DNA from: JAMXLO01 sp963719805
Lineage (GTDB): Bacteria > Pseudomonadota > Alphaproteobacteria > Acetobacterales > Acetobacteraceae
DNA length: 64,000 nt
Reading direction: 5' to 3'
Assembly: GCA_963719805.1 (NCBI GenBank)
Contig: CAVRDF010000007.1
Coordinates: forward strand, 558,001-622,000
Shown here: in pieces, positions 27,406-36,393 of the stretch
How the letters are laid out: each line of letters begins with the position of its first letter
Position numbering within the stretch: position 1 is the first letter of the stretch
Made by a program: the position numbers and the translations under genes
Notes under the pieces: generated by a model
Database searches by the model: none
What the model saw: the letters and a program-made list of their open reading frames with translations, nothing else
What the model was told of the DNA's origin: nothing

Positions 27406-28394
27406 ACCAGCTTCTTGAGATCCGCCTGTGGCCGCGCGCCGACATGGCTGATCACTTCGGCGGCCGCGATGGACGCGATACGGCCGCATTCGGGCAGTGG
27501 CTTGCCGGCGGTGAGCCCCGCCAGGAATCCCGCCGCATAGGCGTCACCCGCACCAGTGGTATCGACCACGCGCGTCGGCTGCGCGGCGATGTTCACCGTC
27601 TCACCGCCACGCAGAATGATGCTGCCGGCCTCGCTGCGGGTCAGGGCGGCGAGCGCCACATCGGCACGCGCGCGCTCCGCCGCGGCTTCGAAGGTGTTCT
27701 CCTCGTACAGGCTGGTCATTTCGGCTTCGTTGGCAAACAGGATGTCCACGTCCTGCTTCACCAGTTCGCGGAACGCGGCGCGATGGCGGTCGACGCAGAA
27801 CGCATCGGACAGCGACAATGCGACTTGCCGACCGGCCGCGTGCGCCGCCGCGGCGGCGCGACGGAACGCGCGTTGCGCGCCTGGCGGATCGAACAGATAG
27901 CCTTCCAGATACGTCACCGCTGCATCGGCGACCAGGGCCTCGGCAACGTCGGGTTCGTCGAAGCTGACACAGGCGCCCAGGAAGGTGTGCATGGTGCGCT
28001 GACCGTCCGGCGTCACCACGATCAGGCAACGTGCCGTCGGCGCGCCACCGAACAGCGGCAGCGAGGGGAAGTGCACACCAATGGCGGTCATGTCATGGCG
28101 GAACACGCCGCCCAACTGATCGTCCGCCACCTTGCCGAGATAGGCGACGCGCGCGCCGAGTGCAGCCGCCACCGCGCAGGTATTTGCCGCTGACCCGCCG
28201 CTGCTTTCCTGCCCAGGCGGCATCGCTGTGTACAGCATCTCCGCCGCATCGGCGTCGATCAACGTCATCGAGCCCTTGCGCATGTCGTGGCGCGACAGGA
28301 ACGTGTCATCCACCGGCGCCACCACATCGACGATGGCATTGCCGATGCCCAAAATGTCGAATCTGCGTTTATCTGCGTGCATCTGCGGTTCCAT
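27402..28394 (-). CDS. PfkB-family sugar/nucleoside kinase
   Basis: 330 residues. FDILGIGNAIVDVVAPVDD and GGSAANTCAVAAALGARVAYLGKVADD form the substrate lid and first PfkB signature; VDTTGAGDAYAAGFLAGL is the second, with the catalytic Asp and anion hole. It resembles the adenosine kinase-like branch. Its ATG follows the racemase stop directly (TAAATG). The first 10 residues (MEPQMHADKR) are encoded by a half copy of an intergenic repeat, so the ancestral start has been replaced. It probably phosphorylates the product of the preceding sugar-acid steps. Confidence 0.92.
   Translation of the reverse strand: MEPQMHADKRRFDILGIGNAIVDVVAPVDDTFLSRHDMRKGSMTLIDADAAEMLYTAMPPGQESSGGSAANTCAVAAALGARVAYLGKVADDQLGGVFRHDMTAIGVHFPSLPLFGGAPTARCLIVVTPDGQRTMHTFLGACVSFDEPDVAEALVADAAVTYLEGYLFDPPGAQRAFRRAAAAAHAAGRQVALSLSDAFCVDRHRAAFRELVKQDVDILFANEAEMTSLYEENTFEAAAERARADVALAALTRSEAGSIILRGGETVNIAAQPTRVVDTTGAGDAYAAGFLAGLTAGKPLPECGRIASIAAAEVISHVGARPQADLKKLV
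28361..28388. repeat. half copy of the GCAGATGCACGCAGAT palindrome (copy C)
   Basis: On the minus strand this reads CCGCAGATGCACGCAGAT followed by AAACGCAGAT. It corresponds to one arm of the palindromes at 42115 and 25205, and the opposite arm is missing. It lies inside the first codons of the PfkB kinase gene. Confidence 0.8.
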
Positions 28395-29567
28395 TTACTT
28401 TGGTGGATGTGCCCGGACCGCGGCTTCGTTGACCTCGACGCCCCAGCCCGGACCGGTCGGCAGGATCAACTCACCATCCTCGATCGCCGGCGCATTGAGG
28501 AACAGTTCGTCGCGCCAGGACACACTGTCGATATCGATCTCCATCACCCGGAAGTTCGGCACCACGGCGCAGAAATGCGCGCTGATCGAACTGCACAGGT
28601 GGCCATAGTAGTTGTGCGGCGCGCAGTTCACTTCGTACGCCTCGGCCATCGACGCGACCTTGATCGATTCCAGGAAGCCGTTCCAGATCACGTCGATGAT
28701 CGCCACGTCGCAGGCATAGGCATCGAGAAACGGACGGAACGCGCGCCGCCCGCACACCAATTCCAGCGATGCGATCGGACACGGCGCGGAGCGGCGGATC
28801 AGTGCCAATGCCTGTGGGTCCCAGGTGTCGATCTCCAGCCAGGTCATGTCGAACGGCGCCACCGCCTTGGCGATCTGCAAATAGCCTTCGGTCTTGAAGT
28901 GATAATTGACGTCGAGATGCAGTCCCATCTCCGGACCGCCGCCGGCGCGGAACGCGGTCAGCAGATGATGCACAGACTGAAGCGTCTTGCGGTCGCAATT
29001 GAGTTCCGGCCAGCCCGGCGAACGGCCGAACCCGGGACCGAAGCCCACCAGCTTCTCGCCGTCGAAGGGGAGGATGTTGGTCTTCAGCGCCTTGAAGCCA
29101 CGCCGCTTCACCTCGGCGCCGAGGGCGGCGATGTCGTCATAGGTACGCACCGGCTTGCAGCCGACCAGTTCGTGGTTGCGCACACGGTATGAGCCGCAAT
29201 GCGACCAGTAGACCGGAATGCGCGTGCGCACCGGGCCGCCGAACAGTTCGTACACCGGCACGCCGAGCGCCTTGCCCTTGATGTCGAGCAGCGCGTTCTC
29301 GATCGCGGCGATGGCGCGCGAATTGACACCCCCGGGCGCCTGCACCTGGCGCACCCACAGCATCGAGGCGATCTGCTGCACCGGCCGCGGATCCATGCCG
29401 ATGAGCGGTTCGGCGAGCCCGCGGATCACGCCGGTCAAACCACGGCTGCCATCCGCCTCGGTGTACTCCGACCAGCCGACAATCCCATCGTCTGTCGTCA
29501 GCTTGAGGAAGGAGAACGTGCGCCAGCCGGCGTCGCAGTGCAGGTCCTCGATCTTCGCGAGTTTCAT
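28395..29567 (-). CDS. mandelate racemase/muconate-lactonizing-type dehydratase
   Basis: 390 residues of the enolase superfamily. Metal ligands are Asp219 (LHLDVN), Glu245 (WLEID) and Glu269 (SLE), spaced as in mandelate racemase. The catalytic base candidates are Lys162 in KALKTN, where the second Lys of the usual K-x-K is Asn, and His318 in CAPHNYYG. Members dehydrate sugar acids or racemise hydroxy acids. The ATG overlaps the aldo/keto reductase stop, and the kinase begins at its own stop. The three genes therefore form a compact sugar or sugar-acid catabolic operon. Confidence 0.92.
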   Translation of the reverse strand: MKLAKIEDLHCDAGWRTFSFLKLTTDDGIVGWSEYTEADGSRGLTGVIRGLAEPLIGMDPRPVQQIASMLWVRQVQAPGGVNSRAIAAIENALLDIKGKALGVPVYELFGGPVRTRIPVYWSHCGSYRVRNHELVGCKPVRTYDDIAALGAEVKRRGFKALKTNILPFDGEKLVGFGPGFGRSPGWPELNCDRKTLQSVHHLLTAFRAGGGPEMGLHLDVNYHFKTEGYLQIAKAVAPFDMTWLEIDTWDPQALALIRRSAPCPIASLELVCGRRAFRPFLDAYACDVAIIDVIWNGFLESIKVASMAEAYEVNCAPHNYYGHLCSSISAHFCAVVPNFRVMEIDIDSVSWRDELFLNAPAIEDGELILPTGPGWGVEVNEAAVRAHPPK

Positions 29568-30535
29568 GGCGTTGCCCTTCTGGCATGCGGTGGTGCGACC
29601 AGGCCGACACCGCGCAAATGGCCGAACAGTTGCTTCATGCGGTCGCGATCCGCCCGCGGCAATGCCGGACGCAGGATCGATTCGATGTTGGAGCGCAGAT
29701 GCGCCTGATCGCCGGTGCCGAACAACATAACATCGACGCCCGGTTCGTGCCGCACATAGCGATACGCCGCATCGGTCAGACTGACCGCGCCGCCGGCATG
29801 CAGCAGGAAGCCGAGCGGATCCGGATCATCCGCCAACGACTGCGGCACTTTGCCCTCCGCGGCCAGCTCCTCCATTGCCTCCGCCACGCGTTCGCGGCGG
29901 GCGAAGATGCTGCGCACCGCGAACATCAGCAGCGTGCCGACACGATGCTTCAGCGTCGCGGGGAACACGGTCTCGCGGGTGTTCTGGTTCATCATGTGGA
30001 ACGCCACCATGGCGACGTCCCAGATGCCGTCGGGCACCGCGCGCAGCAGCATCTCGTGTTCCAGATCGTTCGGCGCGGTCTCGGTGATACCGAGGAAGCG
30101 GAACTTGCCGCGCTCCTTCTGTTTCAACAGCGGCGGCGCGATCACGTCGCGCACGTAGTCGTAGCCGCTCGGCGGCACGGCATGGAGCTGGAACACGTCG
30201 ATGCAGTCGATGCCGAGTTCGCGCAGCGAGTTGTCGAGGCTGGCAATAACTTCTTCCGGTGTCAGGCGGCCGCCGCCGCGGAACACCGATGACTTGGTGG
30301 CGATCACCACCTGCTCGCGTGCCACGCCCTTGATGGCTTTGCCGACGACAGCCTCGGTATCATAGGCCGAAGCGGTGTCGAGGATGTTCACGCCGAGATC
30401 GAGGGCGGCGCGGATGATCGCGATGGCGCTGGCCTCGGTGCCGCCGGTGGCGAGGCCGAGCCGGCTGAACCCGCCGCAGCCAAGGCCGGCGACGCTGACG
30501 TTCAGTCCGGTGCGGCCAAGCGTCGTATAATCCAT
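29564..30535 (-). CDS. aldo/keto reductase
   Basis: 323 residues from ATG 30535 (AGGGG about eight bases upstream). The catalytic set is visible: Asp and Tyr in NILDTASAYDTE, Lys in VVIATKS, and His in VFQLHAVP. MDYTTLGRTGLNVS is the usual N-terminal hairpin. It uses NAD(P)H to interconvert sugar or aliphatic carbonyls and alcohols. The C-terminal part (VDVMLFGTGDQAHLRSNI) is complete. It is the first gene of the leftward sugar-acid operon and probably supplies the first oxidation or reduction step. Confidence 0.93.
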   Translation of the reverse strand: MDYTTLGRTGLNVSVAGLGCGGFSRLGLATGGTEASAIAIIRAALDLGVNILDTASAYDTEAVVGKAIKGVAREQVVIATKSSVFRGGGRLTPEEVIASLDNSLRELGIDCIDVFQLHAVPPSGYDYVRDVIAPPLLKQKERGKFRFLGITETAPNDLEHEMLLRAVPDGIWDVAMVAFHMMNQNTRETVFPATLKHRVGTLLMFAVRSIFARRERVAEAMEELAAEGKVPQSLADDPDPLGFLLHAGGAVSLTDAAYRYVRHEPGVDVMLFGTGDQAHLRSNIESILRPALPRADRDRMKQLFGHLRGVGLVAPPHARRATP

Positions 30536-30634
30536 GCGCGTGCCCCTGTGCGGCGAAGCCGTACAGGGTAACGGTCTGGCGGTCGCAGGCAACTTTAGCG
30601 ACAGTGATGGCCGCGCAACCGCCGGAGACTGGGT

Positions 30635-31261
30635 ATGATCCTCATCGGCCAGTACAACTCACCGTTCGTGCGGCGCGTCGGCATCGCGCTGCGCCTGTAT
30701 CAGATCGAGTATCAGCATCGGCCGTGGTCCACCTTCGGCGACGCCGATCGCATCGCGCCGTTCAATCCATTGCGGCGGGTTCCGACACTGGTGCTGGACA
30801 GTGGCGAGTCGCTGGTCGAGAGCGGCGCGATCCTGGACTACCTCGATGAACGGGCGGGTCCGGCGCGCGCGATGATCGCCGGCAGCGGCGAGACGCGGCG
30901 CCGCGCACTGAAGGTCTGCGCACTGGGAAGCGGCCTCGCCGACAAGGCGGTCAGCCTGATCTACGAGCGCGTGCTGCACGAGACCACGTCGCCGCAGTGG
31001 ACCGAGCGCTGCCGCACGCAGATCGCCGACGTGCTCACCGCGCTGGATGCCGAGCGGGCGGACCGCCGCACGCCGTACTGGTTCGGCGAAACCATCGGCC
31101 ACGCCGACATCATGGTGGCATGCGCGCTGCGCTTCACCCGCGAGGCGCATCCAGGGCTGTTCGACGAGGAGCGCTGGCGCGCGCTGGCGGCGCACGCGAT
31201 GCGCTGCGAGGCGCTGCCGGTGTTCCAACGCATCGCGCAGACATTCAACCCGCCGGCGTAG
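30635..31261 (+). CDS. glutathione S-transferase family protein
   Basis: 208 residues. The N-terminal thioredoxin-like half has YNSPFVRRVGIALRLY in the glutathione-site position (the catalytic Ser or Cys position is Ser9), NPLRRVPTLVLDSG with the cis-Pro, and LVESGAILDYLDER, the Glu-Ser motif that holds glutathione. The C-terminal half is all helical. Members detoxify electrophiles or act as disulfide reductases. It is divergent from the aldo/keto reductase, and its last 17 bases overlap the convergent 31245 gene. Confidence 0.92.
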   Translation: MILIGQYNSPFVRRVGIALRLYQIEYQHRPWSTFGDADRIAPFNPLRRVPTLVLDSGESLVESGAILDYLDERAGPARAMIAGSGETRRRALKVCALGSGLADKAVSLIYERVLHETTSPQWTERCRTQIADVLTALDAERADRRTPYWFGETIGHADIMVACALRFTREAHPGLFDEERWRALAAHAMRCEALPVFQRIAQTFNPPA

Positions 31262-31868
31262 CACCCGGCGGCGCGCCGGCCGCCTGCTGTTCGGCGATCA
31301 TCGCCGCTTCCTCCTCGGCGCGGGCCGCATCCCACAGCGCTCGATCGGGCGGATTGGCAAACGCCGCACGCCGCTGCGTGACGGTCATCTGGTCCCACAG
31401 ATGCAGCGGGATCGGCGCGCCGTGCCGGTCGCGCGGCTGGAACCGTTCTATCTGTGGGATCTCGGGGCGCGGTTCGTCTGCCGGCGCTGGCGCTTCACGC
31501 GGCTCGCGCTTCGCTTCGGCCCGCACGGCACGCTGCGGTGGCGGGGTGCGCCGCCTTTGCAGCGCGCGTTCGGTGACATCGAAGATGCGGCCCTCGGTGC
31601 GGGCGTTGGACATGTCGCGGTTCGTTTGATCGGGCGACGCCTCGGACCGGCCGGACCGCGCGAGCAGCGTTCGCCAGTTGAAGTAAGCCGCTACGGCACG
31701 CATAGCCATTGCTGCTTCAGCCACATCGCGCGGTTGCAGCGAGGCGAACAACCGGCGCACGTCCTGTTCGCAAGCGGCACGCGCCTCCTCCGTGCCCGCA
31801 GCGGCAACCAATGTGGGAAGCAGCGCGATGAGCTGGTTTTCGGCGAAGGCGGCAGTTGCGGGGTCCAT
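31245..31868 (-). CDS. hypothetical protein, 207 aa
   Basis: ATG 31868 with AAGGA nine bases upstream. The first 75 residues look helical (AENQLIALLPTLVAAA, then RDVAEAAMAMRAVAAYFNW). A long charged, Pro-rich linker follows, and then a second short ordered part, LHLWDQMTVTQRRAAFANPPD. It has no signal peptide or membrane segment. The 3' end overlaps the convergent GST gene. I do not recognise a family; the pattern is like conserved hypothetical proteins of Acetobacteraceae. Confidence 0.65.
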   Translation of the reverse strand: MDPATAAFAENQLIALLPTLVAAAGTEEARAACEQDVRRLFASLQPRDVAEAAMAMRAVAAYFNWRTLLARSGRSEASPDQTNRDMSNARTEGRIFDVTERALQRRRTPPPQRAVRAEAKREPREAPAPADEPRPEIPQIERFQPRDRHGAPIPLHLWDQMTVTQRRAAFANPPDRALWDAARAEEEAAMIAEQQAAGAPPGATPAG

Positions 31869-32008
31869 GCGATCGGTCCTTCTGGCTGACGAATGGCCGC
31901 CGCCATAATAGCCGATAGACGTGAACAAGTAGTGAACATACCAGCGCCGCGACGAACCGGCGCGCTGCTGGTATATACGACGCGCAGCTTGCCACGGAGA
32001 CACGGTGC

Positions 32009-32827
32009 ATGCGGGCGGACAGCGACATGGTGACAGAGGCTCTCGCCACCCTGGCCGTCTTCCTGCTGCTCATCGCCAGCGCGATGATCGGCCGTTTCAT
32101 CCGTCCGCGGATCCCCGAGGATCACCGCAAGCGCGAGACGATCGAGGCGATGCAGATCATCATCGGCATCCTGGTGACGTTCACCGCATTGGTGCTGGGC
32201 CTGCTGACGGCCTCGGTGAAAACAGCCTACGACCGGGCCGGGCACGATTTGCAGGAATACGCGCTGGATCTGACGCAGCTTGATCGCTGCCTGCGCGACT
32301 ACGGCCCAGAGACAGCGCCGATACGCGACCTTATCAAAGGCTATACGGCAGCGGTGATCGCCGGCACCTGGCGGTCGGAGCCGCCGCCGACCGGCGTGCA
32401 ATACCCAAGCGTATCAGGGACGCCGCAAATCGGTCCCAGCCGCGAATTGGGCGATACGCTGAACCGTGCCTATCTGGCGATCCGCCATCTCACGCCCACC
32501 GATGCGTTCCAAGCTGGCGTTCGCGAGGACTGCGCGGCCGCCTACCGGTCGGTCCTCGCTGGCCGCAAGGCGGCGATCGAGGATGACAGATTGCAGATCT
32601 CCACACCGTTCGACATCATCCTGGTCGCCTGGCTGATGATCATCTTCGCGGTCTTCGGGCTGGTCTCACCGCGGAACATCGTCTCGCTCATCGGCATCGG
32701 ACTGTGCGGTGTCTCGCTCAGCCTGGCGCTGTTCGTGATCTCCAGTCTGAATCATCCCTACTTTGTCGACTTCCCCAGCGACGCCATGCGGACGGCGCTC
32801 GCCAACATGATGGCGCCCGCGCCGTGA
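32009..32827 (+). CDS. membrane protein, bestrophin-like/DUF4239 type
   Basis: 272 residues with four hydrophobic segments: two near the N-terminus (LATLAVFLLLIASAMIG and IIIGILVTFTALVLGLLTA) and two near the C-terminus (IILVAWLMIIFAVFGLVS and LIGIGLCGVSLSLALFVIS). The soluble loop between them contains the conserved-looking YDRAGHDLQEYALDLTQLDRCLRDYG. This layout matches DUF4239 proteins, whose function is unknown. A second, diverged member lies at 56931-57746 in the same window. Confidence 0.78.
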   Translation: MRADSDMVTEALATLAVFLLLIASAMIGRFIRPRIPEDHRKRETIEAMQIIIGILVTFTALVLGLLTASVKTAYDRAGHDLQEYALDLTQLDRCLRDYGPETAPIRDLIKGYTAAVIAGTWRSEPPPTGVQYPSVSGTPQIGPSRELGDTLNRAYLAIRHLTPTDAFQAGVREDCAAAYRSVLAGRKAAIEDDRLQISTPFDIILVAWLMIIFAVFGLVSPRNIVSLIGIGLCGVSLSLALFVISSLNHPYFVDFPSDAMRTALANMMAPAP

Positions 32828-32928
32828 CGCCTGAGCGGCGCCACAATATCGCGTGATTCGATCCGTTGTGAGGCGACGCCCGCGCCGTTACCCTGGCATC
32901 CAACACCACCCTTGCAAGGATGCCGGTC

Positions 32929-33078
32929 ATGCGATTCGTGCCGTTGCTGCTAGCCCTGTTGCTTGGAGGCTGCGTCAGCTTCAGCAGCAGCGATCCGCCG
33001 CCGCCGTCACACACCACCGTGGTGCTGCCGCCCGGCACGACCGTGGTCTGTCCGAACGGCACCGCCCCGCCCTGCTGA
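32929..33078 (+). CDS. tiny lipoprotein, 49 aa
   Basis: ATG 32929 has AAGGA eight bases upstream. MRFVPLLLALLLGGC is a complete lipoprotein signal (Cys15). The remaining 34 residues are Pro/Thr/Val-rich with two more Cys (VVCPNGTAPPC). The stop at 33078 is directly followed by the convergent stop of the DUF2459 gene. It is too short for length-based gene calling, but the signal, ribosome site and clean stop support it. Function unknown. Confidence 0.7.
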   Translation: MRFVPLLLALLLGGCVSFSSSDPPPPSHTTVVLPPGTTVVCPNGTAPPC

Positions 33079-33702
33079 TCAGGGCATGCCTGCCTGCAGC
33101 GTCGCGATGCGTTGCACCTGCTGCATGACCTGATCGACCAGCAGGACGTGGGTGTCCACCGGCAGGCCGGCGTCGCGCAGCACCAGCGCGGTCCAGGTGT
33201 TGCAGGTGTGGAACGCGTCGTAGGTCTCGGCGCCGGCGAAGAACACGCTGCCCGGGTAAGGTCCGTCGGCCAGCCGCCGTGCTGTGCCGTCCGGTGCCTT
33301 CTCCAGCCCATTCCAGATCCGCGCCGCGATGCGGTCGATGCCGCTCTGCGGCAGGCGCAGTTCGACCACCTGGTAGTCGGCGAATGCCACGGTGGGCGCT
33401 GCGGAGAGCGCGGTCATCAGCACCGCGCTGTCGCTGGGGAACAGCGCGCCGAGCATCGCCGACGAGGCACCGTGGCGGGCCATGTAGAACTGCCGCTCGC
33501 CAAAGCCGAACACCATGTAGCGCACGCCGGGAAAGCCCTTTTCCAGGCTGGCCAGCGGGCCGTGGATCTCATCGACCGGCAGGCCGATATCGGTGTGCCA
33601 GCCGCGCCCCACGACATAGAGCCGCGCCTCACCGTCCGGCACCGGCGGCAGCGCAGCGCAACCGCCGAGCAGCGCCAGGCACGCCAGGGCGATGAACCTC
33701 AC
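33079..33702 (-). CDS. DUF2459 lipoprotein
   Basis: 207 residues with lipobox LLGGC (Cys15). The family core is visible: ARLYVVGRGWHTDIGLPVDEI, then GFPGVRYMVFGFGERQFYMA and YHTCNTWTA-like text (FHTCNTW). His and Cys residues in the WHTD and HTCNTW motifs suggest a peptidase-like site of the NlpC/P60-related kind, but this is inference. The start codon overlaps the TonB gene stop by four bases, so the two are co-translated envelope genes. Confidence 0.88.
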   Translation of the reverse strand: MRFIALACLALLGGCAALPPVPDGEARLYVVGRGWHTDIGLPVDEIHGPLASLEKGFPGVRYMVFGFGERQFYMARHGASSAMLGALFPSDSAVLMTALSAAPTVAFADYQVVELRLPQSGIDRIAARIWNGLEKAPDGTARRLADGPYPGSVFFAGAETYDAFHTCNTWTALVLRDAGLPVDTHVLLVDQVMQQVQRIATLQAGMP

Positions 33703-34727
33703 TGCGCGCGGATCAGGATGTAGTGCATGGTGAAGCGGAAGGTGATGCCGTCTTCCTGATGCAGCGGCGGCAGGTTGGCGTCTCGGAACAGCGACAGCAA
33801 CGCCAGGTCGAGCCAGCGTGACAGCGACCGGTGCTCCAGTTCGACCGAGGTCACGTGGCCATCGGACCGGGCAACGACCTTCACCGTCACGTCGCCGTCC
33901 TCGTCGTTCATCGCAGCCTGTTCGGGGTAGTAGGCATGCGCCCGCACCCAGGCACTGAGCTGGTTGCGCCAGTCGGGACCGAGATTGGCACCGGCGATGA
34001 GGGAGAACGGCGTATTGTCGGTGGCGCCGGCCTTGGGCGCCAATGAGAAGTCGAGGGTGCCCGGCACACTGGGTGCTCGCGGGGCTGCTCGGCTTGTCGG
34101 CGCCGCCTGGGTCGTCGGGCGATTGAAGGAGAAGTTCATCGGCGTCGGGAAGCCGGAGGATGAGTTCCGGGGCGGTGCCGCCGGAGGCTGGCGCGGCGCC
34201 GGCTCAACCGGGCGGGCGGGCGACGGCGGCCGCGGCACGACCATTGCCATCGGCGGCAGCGGCGGCGGCACCGGAAGCTCGGCCGCCGGTGCCGTCGGCG
34301 GCGCGGGTGCCGGCGCCGGAGGAACCGGTGTCGGCGGCGCCGGGGTAGCAGGCGCGGTCTGCGCCTGCGCCTGCGCAGGCGGTGGCGGCGGCGGTGGCGG
34401 TGCGGCTGTCGGTTGCCGCGGCGGCACGGGCAACGGCGGTGCCACCGGCGCAGGCGGCGACGGCACGTTGACCTCCGGCGTGATCTGCTTCGGGTTGGGC
34501 AGCGCCGGGCCGTTCGGCGAGCCGCCCTCGAACACCACCGCCACGGTGGAGGGTGGCGGCAGCATTTCGTCCGGATGGTCGTAGCGGACGCTGAATATCA
34601 GGAACGCCAGCAGCGTCAGGTGCAGCCAGAGCGAGACCAGGGCGACGCGGTTGAAGCGGCGGCCTGGGCGGTGGGAAACCCGCCAGGGCCGCTGGGCTTC
34701 CACAAAGGCGGCGGCGAGGTGGTTCAA
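33699..34727 (-). CDS. TonB-family energy transducer
   Basis: 342 residues. A single membrane helix (VSLWLHLTLLAFLIFSV, about 31-47) is followed by a long Pro/Ala-rich spacer (about 85-185), then a C-terminal domain with WRNQLSAWVRAHAYYPEQA and DVTVKVVARSDGHVTSVELEHRS, the classic TonB-box-binding fold. It spans the periplasm to transmit proton-motive force to outer-membrane receptors. No ExbB/ExbD or receptor gene is adjacent. The spacer is unusually Pro-rich. Confidence 0.9.
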   Translation of the reverse strand: MNHLAAAFVEAQRPWRVSHRPGRRFNRVALVSLWLHLTLLAFLIFSVRYDHPDEMLPPPSTVAVVFEGGSPNGPALPNPKQITPEVNVPSPPAPVAPPLPVPPRQPTAAPPPPPPPPAQAQAQTAPATPAPPTPVPPAPAPAPPTAPAAELPVPPPLPPMAMVVPRPPSPARPVEPAPRQPPAAPPRNSSSGFPTPMNFSFNRPTTQAAPTSRAAPRAPSVPGTLDFSLAPKAGATDNTPFSLIAGANLGPDWRNQLSAWVRAHAYYPEQAAMNDEDGDVTVKVVARSDGHVTSVELEHRSLSRWLDLALLSLFRDANLPPLHQEDGITFRFTMHYILIRAQ

Positions 34728-34754
34728 GCCCGATCCCGGCGATTGCGCGCGCCC

Positions 34755-35729
34755 TTAGGTCTGCGCGCGCCGCTGCCAGGATTCAACCAGCAGGCAGAGA
34801 ATTTCGAACAGGATCGAGGCGCCATTGAACGCGGTAATCGTGCCGACATCGAATGGCGGGGCGACCTCCACCAGATCGCCGCCGACGAAGTTGACGCCGC
34901 GCAGCGCGCGCAACAGGCGCAGCGCCTCCAGCGCGGTCATGCCGCCGGCCTCGGGCGTGCCGGTGCCGGGCGCCTGCGACGGATCGAGGCTGTCGATGTC
35001 GAAGGTCAGGTAGGTCGGGCCGCTGCCGACAACGCGCAGCGCTTCCTCGGCGGCATAGCGCCAGCCCTTGTCATGGAACTCCTCCATCGGCAGCACGCGC
35101 ATGCCGGAGCGCTGGCTGAAGCCCCACATGTCGGGATCGTTCGTGGTGCCGCGGATGCCGATCTGGATGACGCGCTTCGGGTCGAGCAGGCCCTCCTCGG
35201 TGGCGCGGCGGAATGGCGCGCCGTGATGGAAGCGCGAACCGAGGTAGTCGTCACCGGTATCGCAGTGCGCGTCGATGTGGACCATTCCGACCGGCCCGCG
35301 CGCCGCCACCGCGCGCAGGATGGGCCAACTGATCGAATGGTCGCCGCCGACCGAGAGCGGCACCACACCGGCCGCCACCACGGTCTGATAGAATGCGGCA
35401 ATCTCGGACAGCGAACCTTCCAGCGTGAACGGCTGCTCGATCCAGCAATCGCCCAGATCGCGGACCCGGGCGATGTCGAACGGCGCCACGCCGTTCGGAT
35501 GCTGGCGGCGCAACAGCGAGGACTGGTCACGCACCGCGCGCGGGCCGTGCCGTGTCCCGGTGCGGTTGGTGACCCCGCCGTCATACGGCACGCCGATGAT
35601 GCCGATATCGGTCTCGGCGAGCGACTCGGTGTGCGGCGCGCGGAAGAAGCTGGCGATACCGGTATAGCGCGGACGCGCCTGCGGGCTAGCCATCTCCGGG
35701 TATCTGGCGGGGCGCTTGAGTGGGTCCAT
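34755..35729 (-). CDS. agmatinase/ureohydrolase
   Basis: 324 residues from ATG 35729 (GGAGG about nine bases upstream); an extension to 35912 is GC-rich noise. Dinuclear manganese ligands are in SVGGDHSI, HIDAHCDTGDD and FDIDSLDPSQAPGTGTPE, the full arginase/agmatinase signature set. It hydrolyses agmatine or a guanidino acid such as guanidinobutyrate to urea and an amine in the cytoplasm. Substrate choice cannot be read from sequence here. It is transcribed toward the TonB gene, separated by 27 bases. Confidence 0.94.
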   Translation of the reverse strand: MDPLKRPARYPEMASPQARPRYTGIASFFRAPHTESLAETDIGIIGVPYDGGVTNRTGTRHGPRAVRDQSSLLRRQHPNGVAPFDIARVRDLGDCWIEQPFTLEGSLSEIAAFYQTVVAAGVVPLSVGGDHSISWPILRAVAARGPVGMVHIDAHCDTGDDYLGSRFHHGAPFRRATEEGLLDPKRVIQIGIRGTTNDPDMWGFSQRSGMRVLPMEEFHDKGWRYAAEEALRVVGSGPTYLTFDIDSLDPSQAPGTGTPEAGGMTALEALRLLRALRGVNFVGGDLVEVAPPFDVGTITAFNGASILFEILCLLVESWQRRAQT

Positions 35730-35819
35730 CGGCGCGATCCTCCATAACTGGTCGTGCGCATGGAGGTTGTGGATTGGGGAGGCGCGTGAAGGCAAGAGGA
35801 TGCCGGGCCAGGAAGCCCC

Positions 35820-35864
35820 GGGGGCTTTGCCCCCTGAGGCCGCCACCAAAGGCGGAGCCTTTGG
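35820..35864. repeat. double GC-rich hairpin upstream of agmatinase
   Basis: GGGGG-CTTTG-CCCCC (35820-35834) is followed by a perfect eight-pair hairpin CCAAAGGC-GGA-GCCTTTGG (35846-35864). It lies between the agmatinase start and the stop of the small gene at 35946 and may end that small transcript. Confidence 0.55.
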
Positions 35865-35945
35865 AATCAGTCCGCCCGACAGCGATCGAGACCGGTCCGC
35901 CTCCCAATACATTGCTTCCCGGCGGTGCCTCGATAGCGGAACGGT

Positions 35946-36113
35946 TCAGCCTAGAAGGATCGCTTCCTCGGCGGCCCGCTCATCGGCCAGGGCATCGAAA
36001 CGCTCGGCCAGCTCGTAGAGCCCCGCCATTACGCTGTGCGTACGCGCCGTTGCCGCCTGCCCACGCAGCTCAGATGCCTGTTCATGCAGTTCAGCGCTGG
36101 ACCTTCGCGGCAT
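35946..36113 (-). CDS. small hypothetical protein, 55 aa, behind an FNR-type box
   Basis: ATG 36113 is preferred (GAAGG about ten bases upstream); in-frame ATG 36131 is possible. The product is one or two amphipathic helices (AELHEQASELRGQAATAR, then AGLYELAERFDALADERAAEEAI) and looks like the small protein at 5800. No family is recognised. A perfect TTGAT-N4-ATCAA site lies 87-100 bases upstream, so it may be expressed under low oxygen. Confidence 0.6.
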   Translation of the reverse strand: MPRRSSAELHEQASELRGQAATARTHSVMAGLYELAERFDALADERAAEEAILLG

Positions 36114-36199
36114 AGGGAGCCACCCTTCCATGGTCAAATTATTCGAGCGAGGAACACGTATTAATCGCGATAGGTATGCCGAATGGAGGGAGCGGAACA

Positions 36200-36213
36200 T
36201 TGATCTGGATCAA
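36200..36213 (-). promoter_or_regulatory. perfect FNR/ANR/FixK-type box
   Basis: TTGATCTGGATCAA is an exact match to TTGAT-N4-ATCAA. Its centre is about 93 bases upstream of the 36113 start. No rightward gene follows within 180 bases, so the leftward small gene is the likely target. Confidence 0.65.
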
Positions 36214-36393
36214 AGTTCCTGCGCCGCTAAAGCAGCACGTCCTCGCAAGCGGTCAGGTCTTTCCCCGCTCTCGCCGATCAGACGGTGGCCCGTCTGACCC
36301 GGGCAGCAGAGACCTGCCGCCCGGCCCTATGCATGCTGGGCAAGCTGACCGTCACGGGCCTCTTGCGGCACGCCCGGCGCCGCCACGCTGTGC

